Under the pieces are notes generated by a model. It ran no database searches and was not told where the DNA came from. It was given only the letters and a program-made list of their open reading frames with translations. From NCBI GenBank assembly GCA_947179485.1, contig OX359246.1, positions 55,779,632 through 55,843,631 on the forward strand: a stretch of DNA of 64,000 bases, written 5' to 3'. Position numbers and translations under genes: made by a program. Within the stretch, counting starts at the first letter, position 1. Each line of letters begins with the position of its first letter. This DNA is from Allacma fusca (lineage: Eukaryota > Arthropoda > Collembola > Symphypleona > Sminthuridae). Positions 25,701-33,619 of this stretch are shown here, one piece after another.

Positions 25701-27547
25701 GGATAGGCAACGTAAGAAGATTGATTTGGCTGGACACCGAATCAGGATTAGTACACAGAGAACCACTGACTCACGTAAACCGACAATTTACAGCAACGCC
25801 AGTAACAAGAATAGAATACGAAGGGATCGTCACAAGTGCAGATCAACGAGCAGCATTTACACGAATTTTAACAAGCCGACTCGGAGACCCAGACTTCGTG
25901 ACGATATTTTATAATAACGGTAGAAGAATCAGATACCGGAATATAAATTACAGACACGGTATACGGGACGCTCAACCAACAGCAAGACAGCTAGTGAACT
26001 TATTGGAACAAGAGGATCATTACGAAGCATTGTTACAACTTCTTCAAGACGAACAACATAACGAATATAGCTTTGATGACGCAGAGCAAGGAAGCGACGA
26101 TAGTTTAGCAGAAGAAAGTTCAGCATCACCGGATTCTCCATTATCACCCGGACCGCAATTAAATCCACAATTTAGTGATGATAGCTTAAACCGGGAACTT
26201 AACCATTTTTACGTAGTAATAGACAACGAAGGATTCTTCTCACAGGAATTTACGGCAGACAGATATATTTTTCCGCTAAGCCATAACGACGTTATTCAAG
26301 CTACAGCAAACGTCATTCAGAGACTTGGACTAAACCAAGGTTACATCCACCTAAGAGACGATAGGAGAGTTGGATATCGGATACCCAGATTTCAGGTACA
26401 GGATTTACCGGAAGAAGTCCGAGAACAAGTACAGAAACATCTTGACAGACTAGCAGAAATACGAGCAGGAGATAATAGCAATAACGGACCCAACAATTCA
26501 TCCTCTAGAAGGGATCCACCCACTGGAGGAGCAGGAGCAGGTGCAAGTCCGAGAAGTCAACAAGGTAGAGGAGGTTCTAATTCTTCCCGAGGAAGGCAAC
26601 CGACCAACAGGGGAGGCAGCCGAGGAGGAAGAGCGGGAAGAGCAGGAAGTAGACAACGTGCTAGTCAAGATCCAGAAGACCCATCATCATCATCATCTTC
26701 ATCATCATCCACTTCATCCACATCATCTTCATCACCAAGTAATAACTCCAACGCACGTGAAGAATCACGTCGAAATAATCACAGACTTAACAGAAACCAA
26801 CAGCGAAACAACCAACAAAATAACCAAGTGGGAAATCCACAAAGACCTCAGGGCAGACAAAGAGTACGAGTGCAATTTGTAGCACAAATCGAGTACGAAC
26901 CATTAGACGACATGGCAGCTCTATTTATGACAAAGGTGGAATTTAAGCCATCACAAGATGACCCAGTACTGGCAATGGAACAGGCAGAACTCCAAGCAAT
27001 CAGATTTGGAGCAGCTAAGACACCGGAGGCAAAGTTGAGATACATAACTTTGATCTTTGACTCACCAGTACGGGACTGGATTACAAATTGGATAGCCGAA
27101 AGACGAGCAGAAGAAGAAGCTCCCTATGATAATATAGAATGGGAGGACTTCAGAGCAGACTTTATCCGACGGTACCAAATTACACCGCAGGTATTACGGA
27201 CCATAATGGAGAAACGAGTGATGAAATCGGATGAAGATCCATCTACATATATTGATGCAAAGCTCAGTCTGATCAATAGAGTAGACATTAACATGCCAGA
27301 GGCAGAAAAATTGAGACTCATTCGTATAGGATTTTCAAAAGAATACCAAGTACAGTGCAGAGGATGGGAGTTATACACAGTCCCAGCACTACAGGAATGG
27401 GTAAAGAAATATAATGACGACAGAAGAGCGGATGGAGGAGAATATAGCTCCTTATTGAGTGATTACCTTGCGGAACCGTACTCGAACTCGTACTCGAAAT
27501 CGAAGCATCTAGTATGGACTCCAATCCAAGGTACTCGTACTCGCTAG
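22772..27547 (+). CDS. gag polyprotein with very long N-terminal extension and capsid domain
   Basis: 1591 codons. Residues about 1376-1536 resemble the Ty3/gypsy Retrotrans_gag capsid: AKTPEAKLRYITLIF, VRDWITNWIAE, WEDFRADFIRRYQ, then MPEAEKLRLIRIGF. The preceding 1370 residues are Thr/Ser/Pro/Glu/Arg-rich with weak repeats. YQSPGGRVY, YQSPNGSVF and the looser IAPDGTIH mark one repeat set near residues 715-940. LDTESGLVHREPL..NNGRRIRYR and IDNEGFFSQEF..RDDRRVGYR mark a second duplicated unit near 985-1210. A poly-Ser (TCA)n tract lies at about 26685-26735. The last about 34 codons are MITE sequence, so gag is cut between capsid and nucleocapsid. The extension has no function I can name. Confidence 0.85.
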   Translation: MEEIHSAENAKEEGDSEEEVLGEFMKNAAGEVIFVTSQAGSIIKELLSQNTEERAGSASSHATSSFEIVADKDSPATSSDMERIPDNMDKTTDSNDELEEDTRELTPDVIPQDTLTNPVNTTENDLQRVTENIPSPERPAGPTNETTQPLSPEKTKSPNAPATPQEDIGDEHTSEISAEDNQASGSSPYTEQRRPSLWDEVAQAEYFADTGNQVPVPPTDHSQQASAVDQHSSTDIPPVTTTQTRRRSPDRLENLEALTESQFILTDLGTHNLEAFSGITDGVNNSEETVTELYTNTRISETSQQQRTERRESENAIRGLAEEGQFEFEADISVIHDILARISDSRRNSRSNFLEIERLDAQWLRIRHITANSRHIGRVQWSHLFFRIALGIYERETNRRPGEQIITTLWERAEEQARDLEQNVEVSTDVIQHLLERRFLSIRSRSGVTDEQIFFNDRRPYITVVNPRNPDRDWRSRLRRRRRNSPEDVQQPEQSERHGTQGTANTTLQIPITEENSRPGFLRPIYSNSPTTGRQILTDHVRRYLESQQQLRDLTSRGSRLEQDLSHLPRLRPTITQREITSTNRTPTISEASSTRPSPTTGTPSKAPAVTPRKNISQESQQNSQPSPDTQQPSTSTQVTSRIQRTLETTPEHRPIVRPTNLQTRLATHQEVETPDETQPSTVTIGTSPIRTARQEAVERETVHDPSHTIIPQQVYQSPGGRVYIHPPLHNLQAEERTVTFPELQRLVEEGRRTRRRTGSETTVRTIRSSDTGTYFQAPPNSEEITIYQSPNGSVFNSPPTGRRGIYRVLTNARELLRRLSRGDRTRIPGGTLVTEPEEEQQPPENETETQVAPVSQPITIPAPTNIPPNTQSTTRVVTDLTGATARRPVQIFPSTNSDHEFPGSSPRRPGASRVNWANSRVQVRIAPDGTIHAPSSLSVRPDFEERSVTTREFINLSRNHQRLVDEQRRAAIDAIWIGNVRRLIWLDTESGLVHREPLTHVNRQFTATPVTRIEYEGIVTSADQRAAFTRILTSRLGDPDFVTIFYNNGRRIRYRNINYRHGIRDAQPTARQLVNLLEQEDHYEALLQLLQDEQHNEYSFDDAEQGSDDSLAEESSASPDSPLSPGPQLNPQFSDDSLNRELNHFYVVIDNEGFFSQEFTADRYIFPLSHNDVIQATANVIQRLGLNQGYIHLRDDRRVGYRIPRFQVQDLPEEVREQVQKHLDRLAEIRAGDNSNNGPNNSSSRRDPPTGGAGAGASPRSQQGRGGSNSSRGRQPTNRGGSRGGRAGRAGSRQRASQDPEDPSSSSSSSSSTSSTSSSSPSNNSNAREESRRNNHRLNRNQQRNNQQNNQVGNPQRPQGRQRVRVQFVAQIEYEPLDDMAALFMTKVEFKPSQDDPVLAMEQAELQAIRFGAAKTPEAKLRYITLIFDSPVRDWITNWIAERRAEEEAPYDNIEWEDFRADFIRRYQITPQVLRTIMEKRVMKSDEDPSTYIDAKLSLINRVDINMPEAEKLRLIRIGFSKEYQVQCRGWELYTVPALQEWVKKYNDDRRADGGEYSSLLSDYLAEPYSNSYSKSKHLVWTPIQGTRTR

Positions 27548-28084
27548 ATATACGAGTACTCAGGAAAATACTTGAAATAAGCGGCCGAGTTCCATTTCAG
27601 AACCCGAACTTGTTTCATACTCGCGAGTACGGAACTGTAAATACCGAAATCCCGTACTCGTACTCGTGCCGTGACTCGAGTATTTAATAATAACAAGACC
27701 ACAATTGAACAGTGATTTTTTTAGATTCATTTAATTTCTCACAAACAATTCCCCCAAAATTTTAAATTGAACATGCAGTGCCTTCGTCTCTTTACTGGAA
27801 ATTCAAAAGTTTGCAACACTTGTTACACACAGTTGTGTGTACGTGTACGCGTACTCGTATATTGAGCATGTGGTACTCGAACTCGAACTCGATAACCCTT
27901 ATGAGTATTTTTATTGGACTCGTACTCGTTTGATACTCGTACTCGTAAGTATGTGAAAAATCGTTACCCGTACTCGAAACCCATTTCAAGTATCGAGTAT
28001 TCACAAAAATTTGACCGTACTCGACTCGAACTCGTACTCGTACTCGATACTCGCCGGTATACTCGAACTCGATAAGGAGCTATA
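27443..28084. mobile_element. hAT-like MITE with TACTCG motifs, inserted in gag
   Basis: 642 bp. Terminal inverted repeats TATAGCTCCTTAT (left) and its exact complement (right), extending to about 18 bp with one mismatch. 8-bp target duplication GAGGAGAA (27435-27442 and 28085-28092). The outer parts are arrays of ACTCGA/ACTCGT hexamers; the centre is AT-rich. The net gain of 650 bp explains why gag capsid and nucleocapsid now lie in different frames. The ends resemble TAGAGCTACTT of the 852-bp family. Confidence 0.92.
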
Positions 28085-28095
28085 GAGGAGAATCA

Positions 28096-29094
28096 ATGGA
28101 AGCCAGACTAGAGAAGATGCAGAATATGATGGAAGAAATGATGAAGAAATCTACAGCAGTAACTACCTTCGAGAAATTAGCAGTGATGAACACCACGTCA
28201 GAATTCAAGCAACCGGAACCAAGATCTCAAGGCTATAGAGGACAGAGTCCAGGAAGAAGAAATTTTGACAATAACAGACCACCAAGTCCGGGGAACCAAA
28301 ATAGAGAATACAACGGAGGTAACAGGGATTTCAGAAATCAAAGTAGGAACCCGACGCCTGAAAGAAACCAAGGCTACAACAATAACGGGTATAGAGGAAG
28401 ATCGCCAACACCAGATCGAGGAGACAATAATCAAGGCCAAGATAGAGGACGCCAACAATATCGGAATGATTATAGACCCAATAATAATCAACAGTACGAT
28501 AACAGAGGCAGAAGTCCAGGCCGAGGTTACAATCAAGGATTTAACAACTATCAGAATCAAGGCCAATATAATAACGGATTCAACCCAGGACCTAACCAAG
28601 GCTACAATAATAATCCAGGTTGGAACCAACAAGGCTATAATCAACAAAATTACAACCAAGGTTACAACCAACAAGGCTACAATCAAGGGTACAATCAACA
28701 AGGATTCAACCCCGGATACAATAACAACCAGGGCTACCACAATAACCAAGGATACAATAATAACCAAGGATACAATAACAACCAAGGATACAATAACAAT
28801 TAGGGATACAACCAAGGCTACAACAATAATGGCCGAAGTAGGAGTAACTCCAGAGACGGAAACCAGAGGAACAGATCTGGAGGAAGAGGCTACAACAATG
28901 ATTACCGACAAAATAATCAACAACAGCAAATCCAGCCAAATAATGAAGGTCAATTGGCCATCGAACCTCCACAAAGAGATCAAACTTGCTTTAACTGTGG
29001 AGAGCCGGGACATCAGGCACGAAATTGCCAAAAGAAACGCCGATCAAGTCCACATCCTTCGGGAAACCAACAGAGGGGGACGCACCCCCAATAA
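28096..29094 (+). CDS. gag nucleocapsid part, zinc knuckle after an in-frame TAG
   Basis: The first 235 codons (to 28803) start with a coiled-coil-like MEARLEKMQNMMEEM and pass into Asn/Gly/Tyr/Gln repeats (NQGYN type), a prion-like low-complexity region. TAG at 28801-28803 interrupts the repeats. The same frame stays open to TAA at 29092-29094 and encodes a CCHC zinc knuckle CFNCGEPGHQARNC (28987-29028) followed by basic residues. The zinc knuckle binds genomic RNA in related Gag proteins. The real initiation site is upstream of the MITE. Confidence 0.8.
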
Positions 29095-29918
29095 CACTCG
29101 ATGTCCAACAACAAGTACAAATGTTCATAGACAAACAACTACTAATGGAAGAAGTATACGAGGAATTAGAAATAGTAGACTGTAATCCATGCAGAATAGT
29201 TAACGGAAGTAAAGCAACAATCCAAGTTCAGATTTGCAGTATGGTAATGCCAGTACTTTTAGATACTGGAGCAACAAGATCCTGCATACAAAGAACCCTT
29301 TTACCAAAATGTGCAGAGATTTCAGAAGCACCTAGCAGACTACGTGTCGCAATAGCATCGGGAGAATTAATCAAGCCAATGTGTGTAACAAAATTTACTA
29401 TGACAATTGAAGGAGTAGAACTACAATTCAAAGGCTTAGTTTTGGAGACCCTTGAACCAAAGATGATTATAGGGGAAGATTTAATGACCAAATACAAAGT
29501 CCTAATTGATTACGAGAAGGGAGAGATTCGAAGCCCTTATTTCAACACTATCCCTATGACCAGAGATACTCATCTATATATGGGACAAAAGAAAACAGAC
29601 ACCGAATTTGTCAAGTCAATTTTTTCCTTCAATCAAAAGAAGCCTAAAGCAAGTCAAATATGTAGGACAAAGGAAACAGTCACCATTCCAGCAATGACTC
29701 ATATGAAAGTACCTATCCACATTCCAAGGAAAATCAAGAAGGACTTCCTACTCAATCCCTTAGAGCAACTTTATACCAGCAACAGGCTATTGGTAGCAGC
29801 AGGGATTGTTCCACAAGAAGACCCATATGCATATATGTATTCAACCCGTCAGCAGGAGCACAGACTATGTATGGAAGGACGGCAGTTGGATATGCAGAAG
29901 AAGACTTCAAAATCCTAA
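29025..29918 (+). CDS. aspartic protease domain of the element
   Basis: 297 codons in the -1 frame relative to nucleocapsid. The overlap is open from 28995 to 29094, so expression by -1 frameshifting is likely. MPVLLDTGATRSCI (Asp near residue 82) is the retropepsin active site DTGA, and MIIGEDLMTKY corresponds to the downstream ILG-type strand (Ile-Gly here). The C-terminal 100 residues link to RT. The listed start is only the first ATG; translation probably enters from gag. No canonical slippery heptamer was seen; CCCCCAA abuts the nucleocapsid TAA. Confidence 0.85.
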   Translation: MPKETPIKSTSFGKPTEGDAPPITLDVQQQVQMFIDKQLLMEEVYEELEIVDCNPCRIVNGSKATIQVQICSMVMPVLLDTGATRSCIQRTLLPKCAEISEAPSRLRVAIASGELIKPMCVTKFTMTIEGVELQFKGLVLETLEPKMIIGEDLMTKYKVLIDYEKGEIRSPYFNTIPMTRDTHLYMGQKKTDTEFVKSIFSFNQKKPKASQICRTKETVTIPAMTHMKVPIHIPRKIKKDFLLNPLEQLYTSNRLLVAAGIVPQEDPYAYMYSTRQQEHRLCMEGRQLDMQKKTSKS

Positions 29919-32900
29919 AAATAAAAAGAGAAAATCTCCGAGACACAAGTTTGAGATTAACACAAGAACAATTGGATTGTTTTGACATCAACCCGGAATT
30001 ACCAGAACAGGCAAAAGCCCAATACCGAGCATTACTTGCAAGATACCCGGAATGTTTTGCTTTTAGCAAAGCCGACTTGAAAGAACCAGCATGGGTAGAA
30101 CCCGTTAGAATCCACACAGGTAACAACCCACCAGTACAATGTAAACCATTTCCTTGCTCGCCAGTAGAACGCGAAAAGGTGAGAGAGGAAATCCAAAAGA
30201 TGTTGGATGCAAATATCATCAAGGAAGTAAACGGACCATATAGCAGTCCGCTATTTCTCATCAAAAAGAAGGACGGAACTTTTCGATCAGTCGTAGACTA
30301 CAGAGCACTGAACAAAACAATTACAGATCAAGTTTATCCTATAGCCAGAATTGATGACATACTCATGCAGTTCAACAAATCAGCCATCTTCGACACTTTA
30401 GACATGGAATCAGGATTTTTCCAATTATTAATTCATGAGGATGATCAAGTGAAAACTTCATTCATTACCCAAGATGGACTTTACTGCTTTTTAAGACTTC
30501 CAATGGGAGCAAAGATAGCACCTTCAGCGTTTCAACGTGCAGCAGACCAGATGATAGGTTCTTTAAAATTCCGAGGAGCCATGGTTTACCTAGACGATGT
30601 TGTTTCATATGGAATCAACATGGAAGACAAATTAGCATCATTGGAAGAATTGCTTCTCAGAGCTAGCAACAAAAACTTCAAGTTTAAGCCTTCAAAATGC
30701 AAATTTGGTTACTACGAAATTATTGTCTTAGGATTTAAAGTTTCACGAGAAGGTACTTGCCCAGACCCAGGCAAGATAGAAACAATTAAGAAGGTCAAGA
30801 TTCCAAAGTCAGAGACTGAAGCCAGAAGATTTTACGGAATTTGCAGGTTTTATAGACGATACATAAAGGATTTTGCAAAAATAGCCAACCCAATATCACA
30901 ATCTTGGATAGGAAGTAAAGGCAAGTCAGAAGGGAAGAAAAGAATTCACGCATTCCATTGGACAGATGAAGCAACAGAAGCTTTTGAAATCCTTAAAGAA
31001 AAGCTTACAACTGCACCCGTATTAAAGCACTTCAACCCAATACTAAATTGTATCTTACATACGGATGCATCACTAGAAGGATTAGGATGCTGTGTTCTCC
31101 AAGATGAAGATGGAGAGCATCCAATTGCCTATGCAAGCAGAACCTTATTGCCTTCAGAAAAACGATACTCTGCTACAGAACTCGAATTAGCAGCAGTAGT
31201 TTTTGCAGTTAGAAAATTCCGACAATACCTGTATCTACGGAAATTTCACATCAGAAGCGATCATTTAGCACTCAAATACTTGGACATACAGAAATCACCA
31301 AATCACAGAATTAGCAGATTTATCCTTAAATTACAGGAATTTGACTATGTCATTACTTACAGAACTGGAAAAACTCATCTTGATGCAGATTTTCTTTCAA
31401 GAGCGCCTCTACCACACACAGAGGAAGACAAGGAAGATGAGGAAGACCTCGTAATAGAATACGAACCAGATCCAGTAAGTGATCGAAAAATTCTTTTGAA
31501 AAAAGGACCAGCGTTAGCAGCAAGTATGCAAATCTCTGAGCAGACTAGGGAAGTGCTGGGGTTGGATTCACAACTACAGTACTCTCCTAATCAAGCAGAG
31601 GATGCAAGTCTTCGTGAAGATTGGGATAAGCCAGTAAAACGAGTGGAACTTCTGATACATCAACCAGCACCAGGTGAAGAAACTAAATGGAACGACCATG
31701 AAATGTACATACGAGACCTAGTGAAACAAAATACACTTGGGACAGATATGTGCACTAAATGGTCACTATCCGTGGACACTATTGTTACAGTTTGCACCTT
31801 TGCTACAGAAATAGAAAATGAACATGACAACACCTCAAAATGGACTTACTCAAACGAATACATTTATGAGCAGAATATTAATATCATGAGAGAAATTAAT
31901 TTCCATAATTCACACATGGGAGAATCTCCAGAACAATTATTCAAAGGCTCAAATGATGATTCAGAATGCCCCAGCCATGACACGGGAAAAGACGCAGAGA
32001 AGACACATTCTCTGGGTTCAAATCACGAGTCCATGGCAAAAGATCAGTCATTCACAAAGAAAATTAATCTGGAATACTTCAAAGATCCTTCGGAAGTATC
32101 TTCAGATGAGGAGGATAAAAATCCAGCGGATACGTGGGCCGTTCTGGAAAATGAAGAAACATTTTCAACAGCCACCGTAACCGCCAAACTCAATGAAGAA
32201 CCAAGCTATATGGACCAATTCCAGGATGCAGATGAGGAGCCGGAAGATAGCCCAGAACCAACAGATGCGGGAGCGCTCGCGGACGCTGAAATTACAGAGT
32301 CCAAGCCAACGCTCGCCGTACCCGGCAGTGGGAAAATAGCAGAGACAACAGTTGACAAACTAATTCACGAGGAGTTATGTACATCCACGGCGAAGAAAGA
32401 CCGAATCTTCACAGTGGAGCACATTACTCCCAGCAAATTAAACAAAGAAAAGGATGACAACCCAAATGAGGAGCAGCCGGAATCTTCAAACAATCTTCAG
32501 GATAAAGATGCAGAATCCAATGAAGAAAATTTCCACAAGACGTTATGCACTGGCCGAGAACCACGAGGAATACAAACAACCTCCGTAGGACCACGGCCAG
32601 GTCATAACAACTCAGAGAACGCAGAGGATTTGGAAGACTCGAATGAGAAGAAAATCAAGAAAATTTACGAAGACATACAGACTTGGATGAATAAGATTCA
32701 AAGAAATGCCGTGCCATTGGTTACGGAGGAAGAAATAAACACCCCCGGTACCCAATTGTACGTGAATCCTCAAGAATCAGAGCAAGAATGGAAATTACTA
32801 GATGAAAATATTGAACAATTACAACAAAGTTTAGACTCAGGAGAGTTGAAATTTACAAATGGAGAAAAATGGAGAGTTGAAACAATAAACCCTCCAAAGG

Positions 32901-33619
32901 ACAATCCAAGAATACTTTCTAGAAATACACCGCAACCCCAGTTTTATGAGGAGCGGCACGCAGAATTAGAACCTGAAAGTGAACCGAAGTTTTATATAGG
33001 AGCCTTCGCACTGCAGGGGTGCCAAGGAGAAGGGGAAAAATTTCAGGACCTAGCCATAACATTGGAGGAAGAACCACAAGTACTACCATTAAAAGAACAT
33101 AATTTGGAAGAAATGCAAAACAAAGACCCAGACTGTATTCACATAAAGGACATGATGACTCATTTGAACTCACTCAAGTGGAGAGAGAAACAAAAATACG
33201 AGAAGTATTTTTATGATGACCATGGCATTTTATATGTCCAACATAAAGATGGACCAAAACTCATAGTACCTAGAGTTTTGAGAAACTTTTTATTAACTAA
33301 GGCCCACGACGGATTATTATGTGGAGGCCATCTCGGATTTCAGAAAACGCTTCATAGACTATGTCGAAAGTACCACTGGAAAAAGATCCAAGTTTCAGTG
33401 GCTAAATATGTAATGTCATGCGAAAGCTGCCAAGCAGCAAAGATCCCACGACAAAAGCCCGCCGGACTCTTACACCCTATACGAGTAGCAAATGTAGGCG
33501 ACGCACTTTGTATAGACCTTATAGGCCCTATACATACAAGTGTAAATGGACACAAGTACATCATTATAGCCCAAGACTACGTTTCTAAATACGTAATTGC
33601 TCAGCCTATTCCAGATTAA
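29867..33619 (+). CDS. pol: reverse transcriptase, RNase H, integrase N-terminus
   Basis: 1250 codons, again -1 relative to the protease ORF. RT: SPLFLIKKKDGTFRSVVDYR (about 125-145), LDMESGFFQL, LPMGAKIAPSAFQ and the catalytic MVYLDDVV (about 238-245). RNase H: LHTDASLEGLGCCVL, ELELAAVVFAVRKFRQYL, RSDHLALKYL, to about residue 513 (DADFLSRAP). Then an acidic low-complexity spacer of about 600 residues, far longer than usual, leads to the integrase HHCC finger (HDGLLCGGHLGF..CESCQAAK, about 1147-1190) and the first catalytic Asp in CIDLIGP (about 1215). The ORF stops at 33617-33619 inside the integrase core; the core resumes in another frame. Confidence 0.93.
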   Translation: MYGRTAVGYAEEDFKILKIKRENLRDTSLRLTQEQLDCFDINPELPEQAKAQYRALLARYPECFAFSKADLKEPAWVEPVRIHTGNNPPVQCKPFPCSPVEREKVREEIQKMLDANIIKEVNGPYSSPLFLIKKKDGTFRSVVDYRALNKTITDQVYPIARIDDILMQFNKSAIFDTLDMESGFFQLLIHEDDQVKTSFITQDGLYCFLRLPMGAKIAPSAFQRAADQMIGSLKFRGAMVYLDDVVSYGINMEDKLASLEELLLRASNKNFKFKPSKCKFGYYEIIVLGFKVSREGTCPDPGKIETIKKVKIPKSETEARRFYGICRFYRRYIKDFAKIANPISQSWIGSKGKSEGKKRIHAFHWTDEATEAFEILKEKLTTAPVLKHFNPILNCILHTDASLEGLGCCVLQDEDGEHPIAYASRTLLPSEKRYSATELELAAVVFAVRKFRQYLYLRKFHIRSDHLALKYLDIQKSPNHRISRFILKLQEFDYVITYRTGKTHLDADFLSRAPLPHTEEDKEDEEDLVIEYEPDPVSDRKILLKKGPALAASMQISEQTREVLGLDSQLQYSPNQAEDASLREDWDKPVKRVELLIHQPAPGEETKWNDHEMYIRDLVKQNTLGTDMCTKWSLSVDTIVTVCTFATEIENEHDNTSKWTYSNEYIYEQNINIMREINFHNSHMGESPEQLFKGSNDDSECPSHDTGKDAEKTHSLGSNHESMAKDQSFTKKINLEYFKDPSEVSSDEEDKNPADTWAVLENEETFSTATVTAKLNEEPSYMDQFQDADEEPEDSPEPTDAGALADAEITESKPTLAVPGSGKIAETTVDKLIHEELCTSTAKKDRIFTVEHITPSKLNKEKDDNPNEEQPESSNNLQDKDAESNEENFHKTLCTGREPRGIQTTSVGPRPGHNNSENAEDLEDSNEKKIKKIYEDIQTWMNKIQRNAVPLVTEEEINTPGTQLYVNPQESEQEWKLLDENIEQLQQSLDSGELKFTNGEKWRVETINPPKDNPRILSRNTPQPQFYEERHAELEPESEPKFYIGAFALQGCQGEGEKFQDLAITLEEEPQVLPLKEHNLEEMQNKDPDCIHIKDMMTHLNSLKWREKQKYEKYFYDDHGILYVQHKDGPKLIVPRVLRNFLLTKAHDGLLCGGHLGFQKTLHRLCRKYHWKKIQVSVAKYVMSCESCQAAKIPRQKPAGLLHPIRVANVGDALCIDLIGPIHTSVNGHKYIIIAQDYVSKYVIAQPIPD

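Noticed and set aside
26675-26750. (TCA)n tract in gag as a regulatory microsatellite
   Set aside because: It encodes an in-frame poly-Ser linker within an open gag frame; ordinary low complexity.
28198-29031. Long minus-strand and alternate-frame ORFs across the NQGYN repeats
   Set aside because: Low-complexity shadows of the nucleocapsid repeats.
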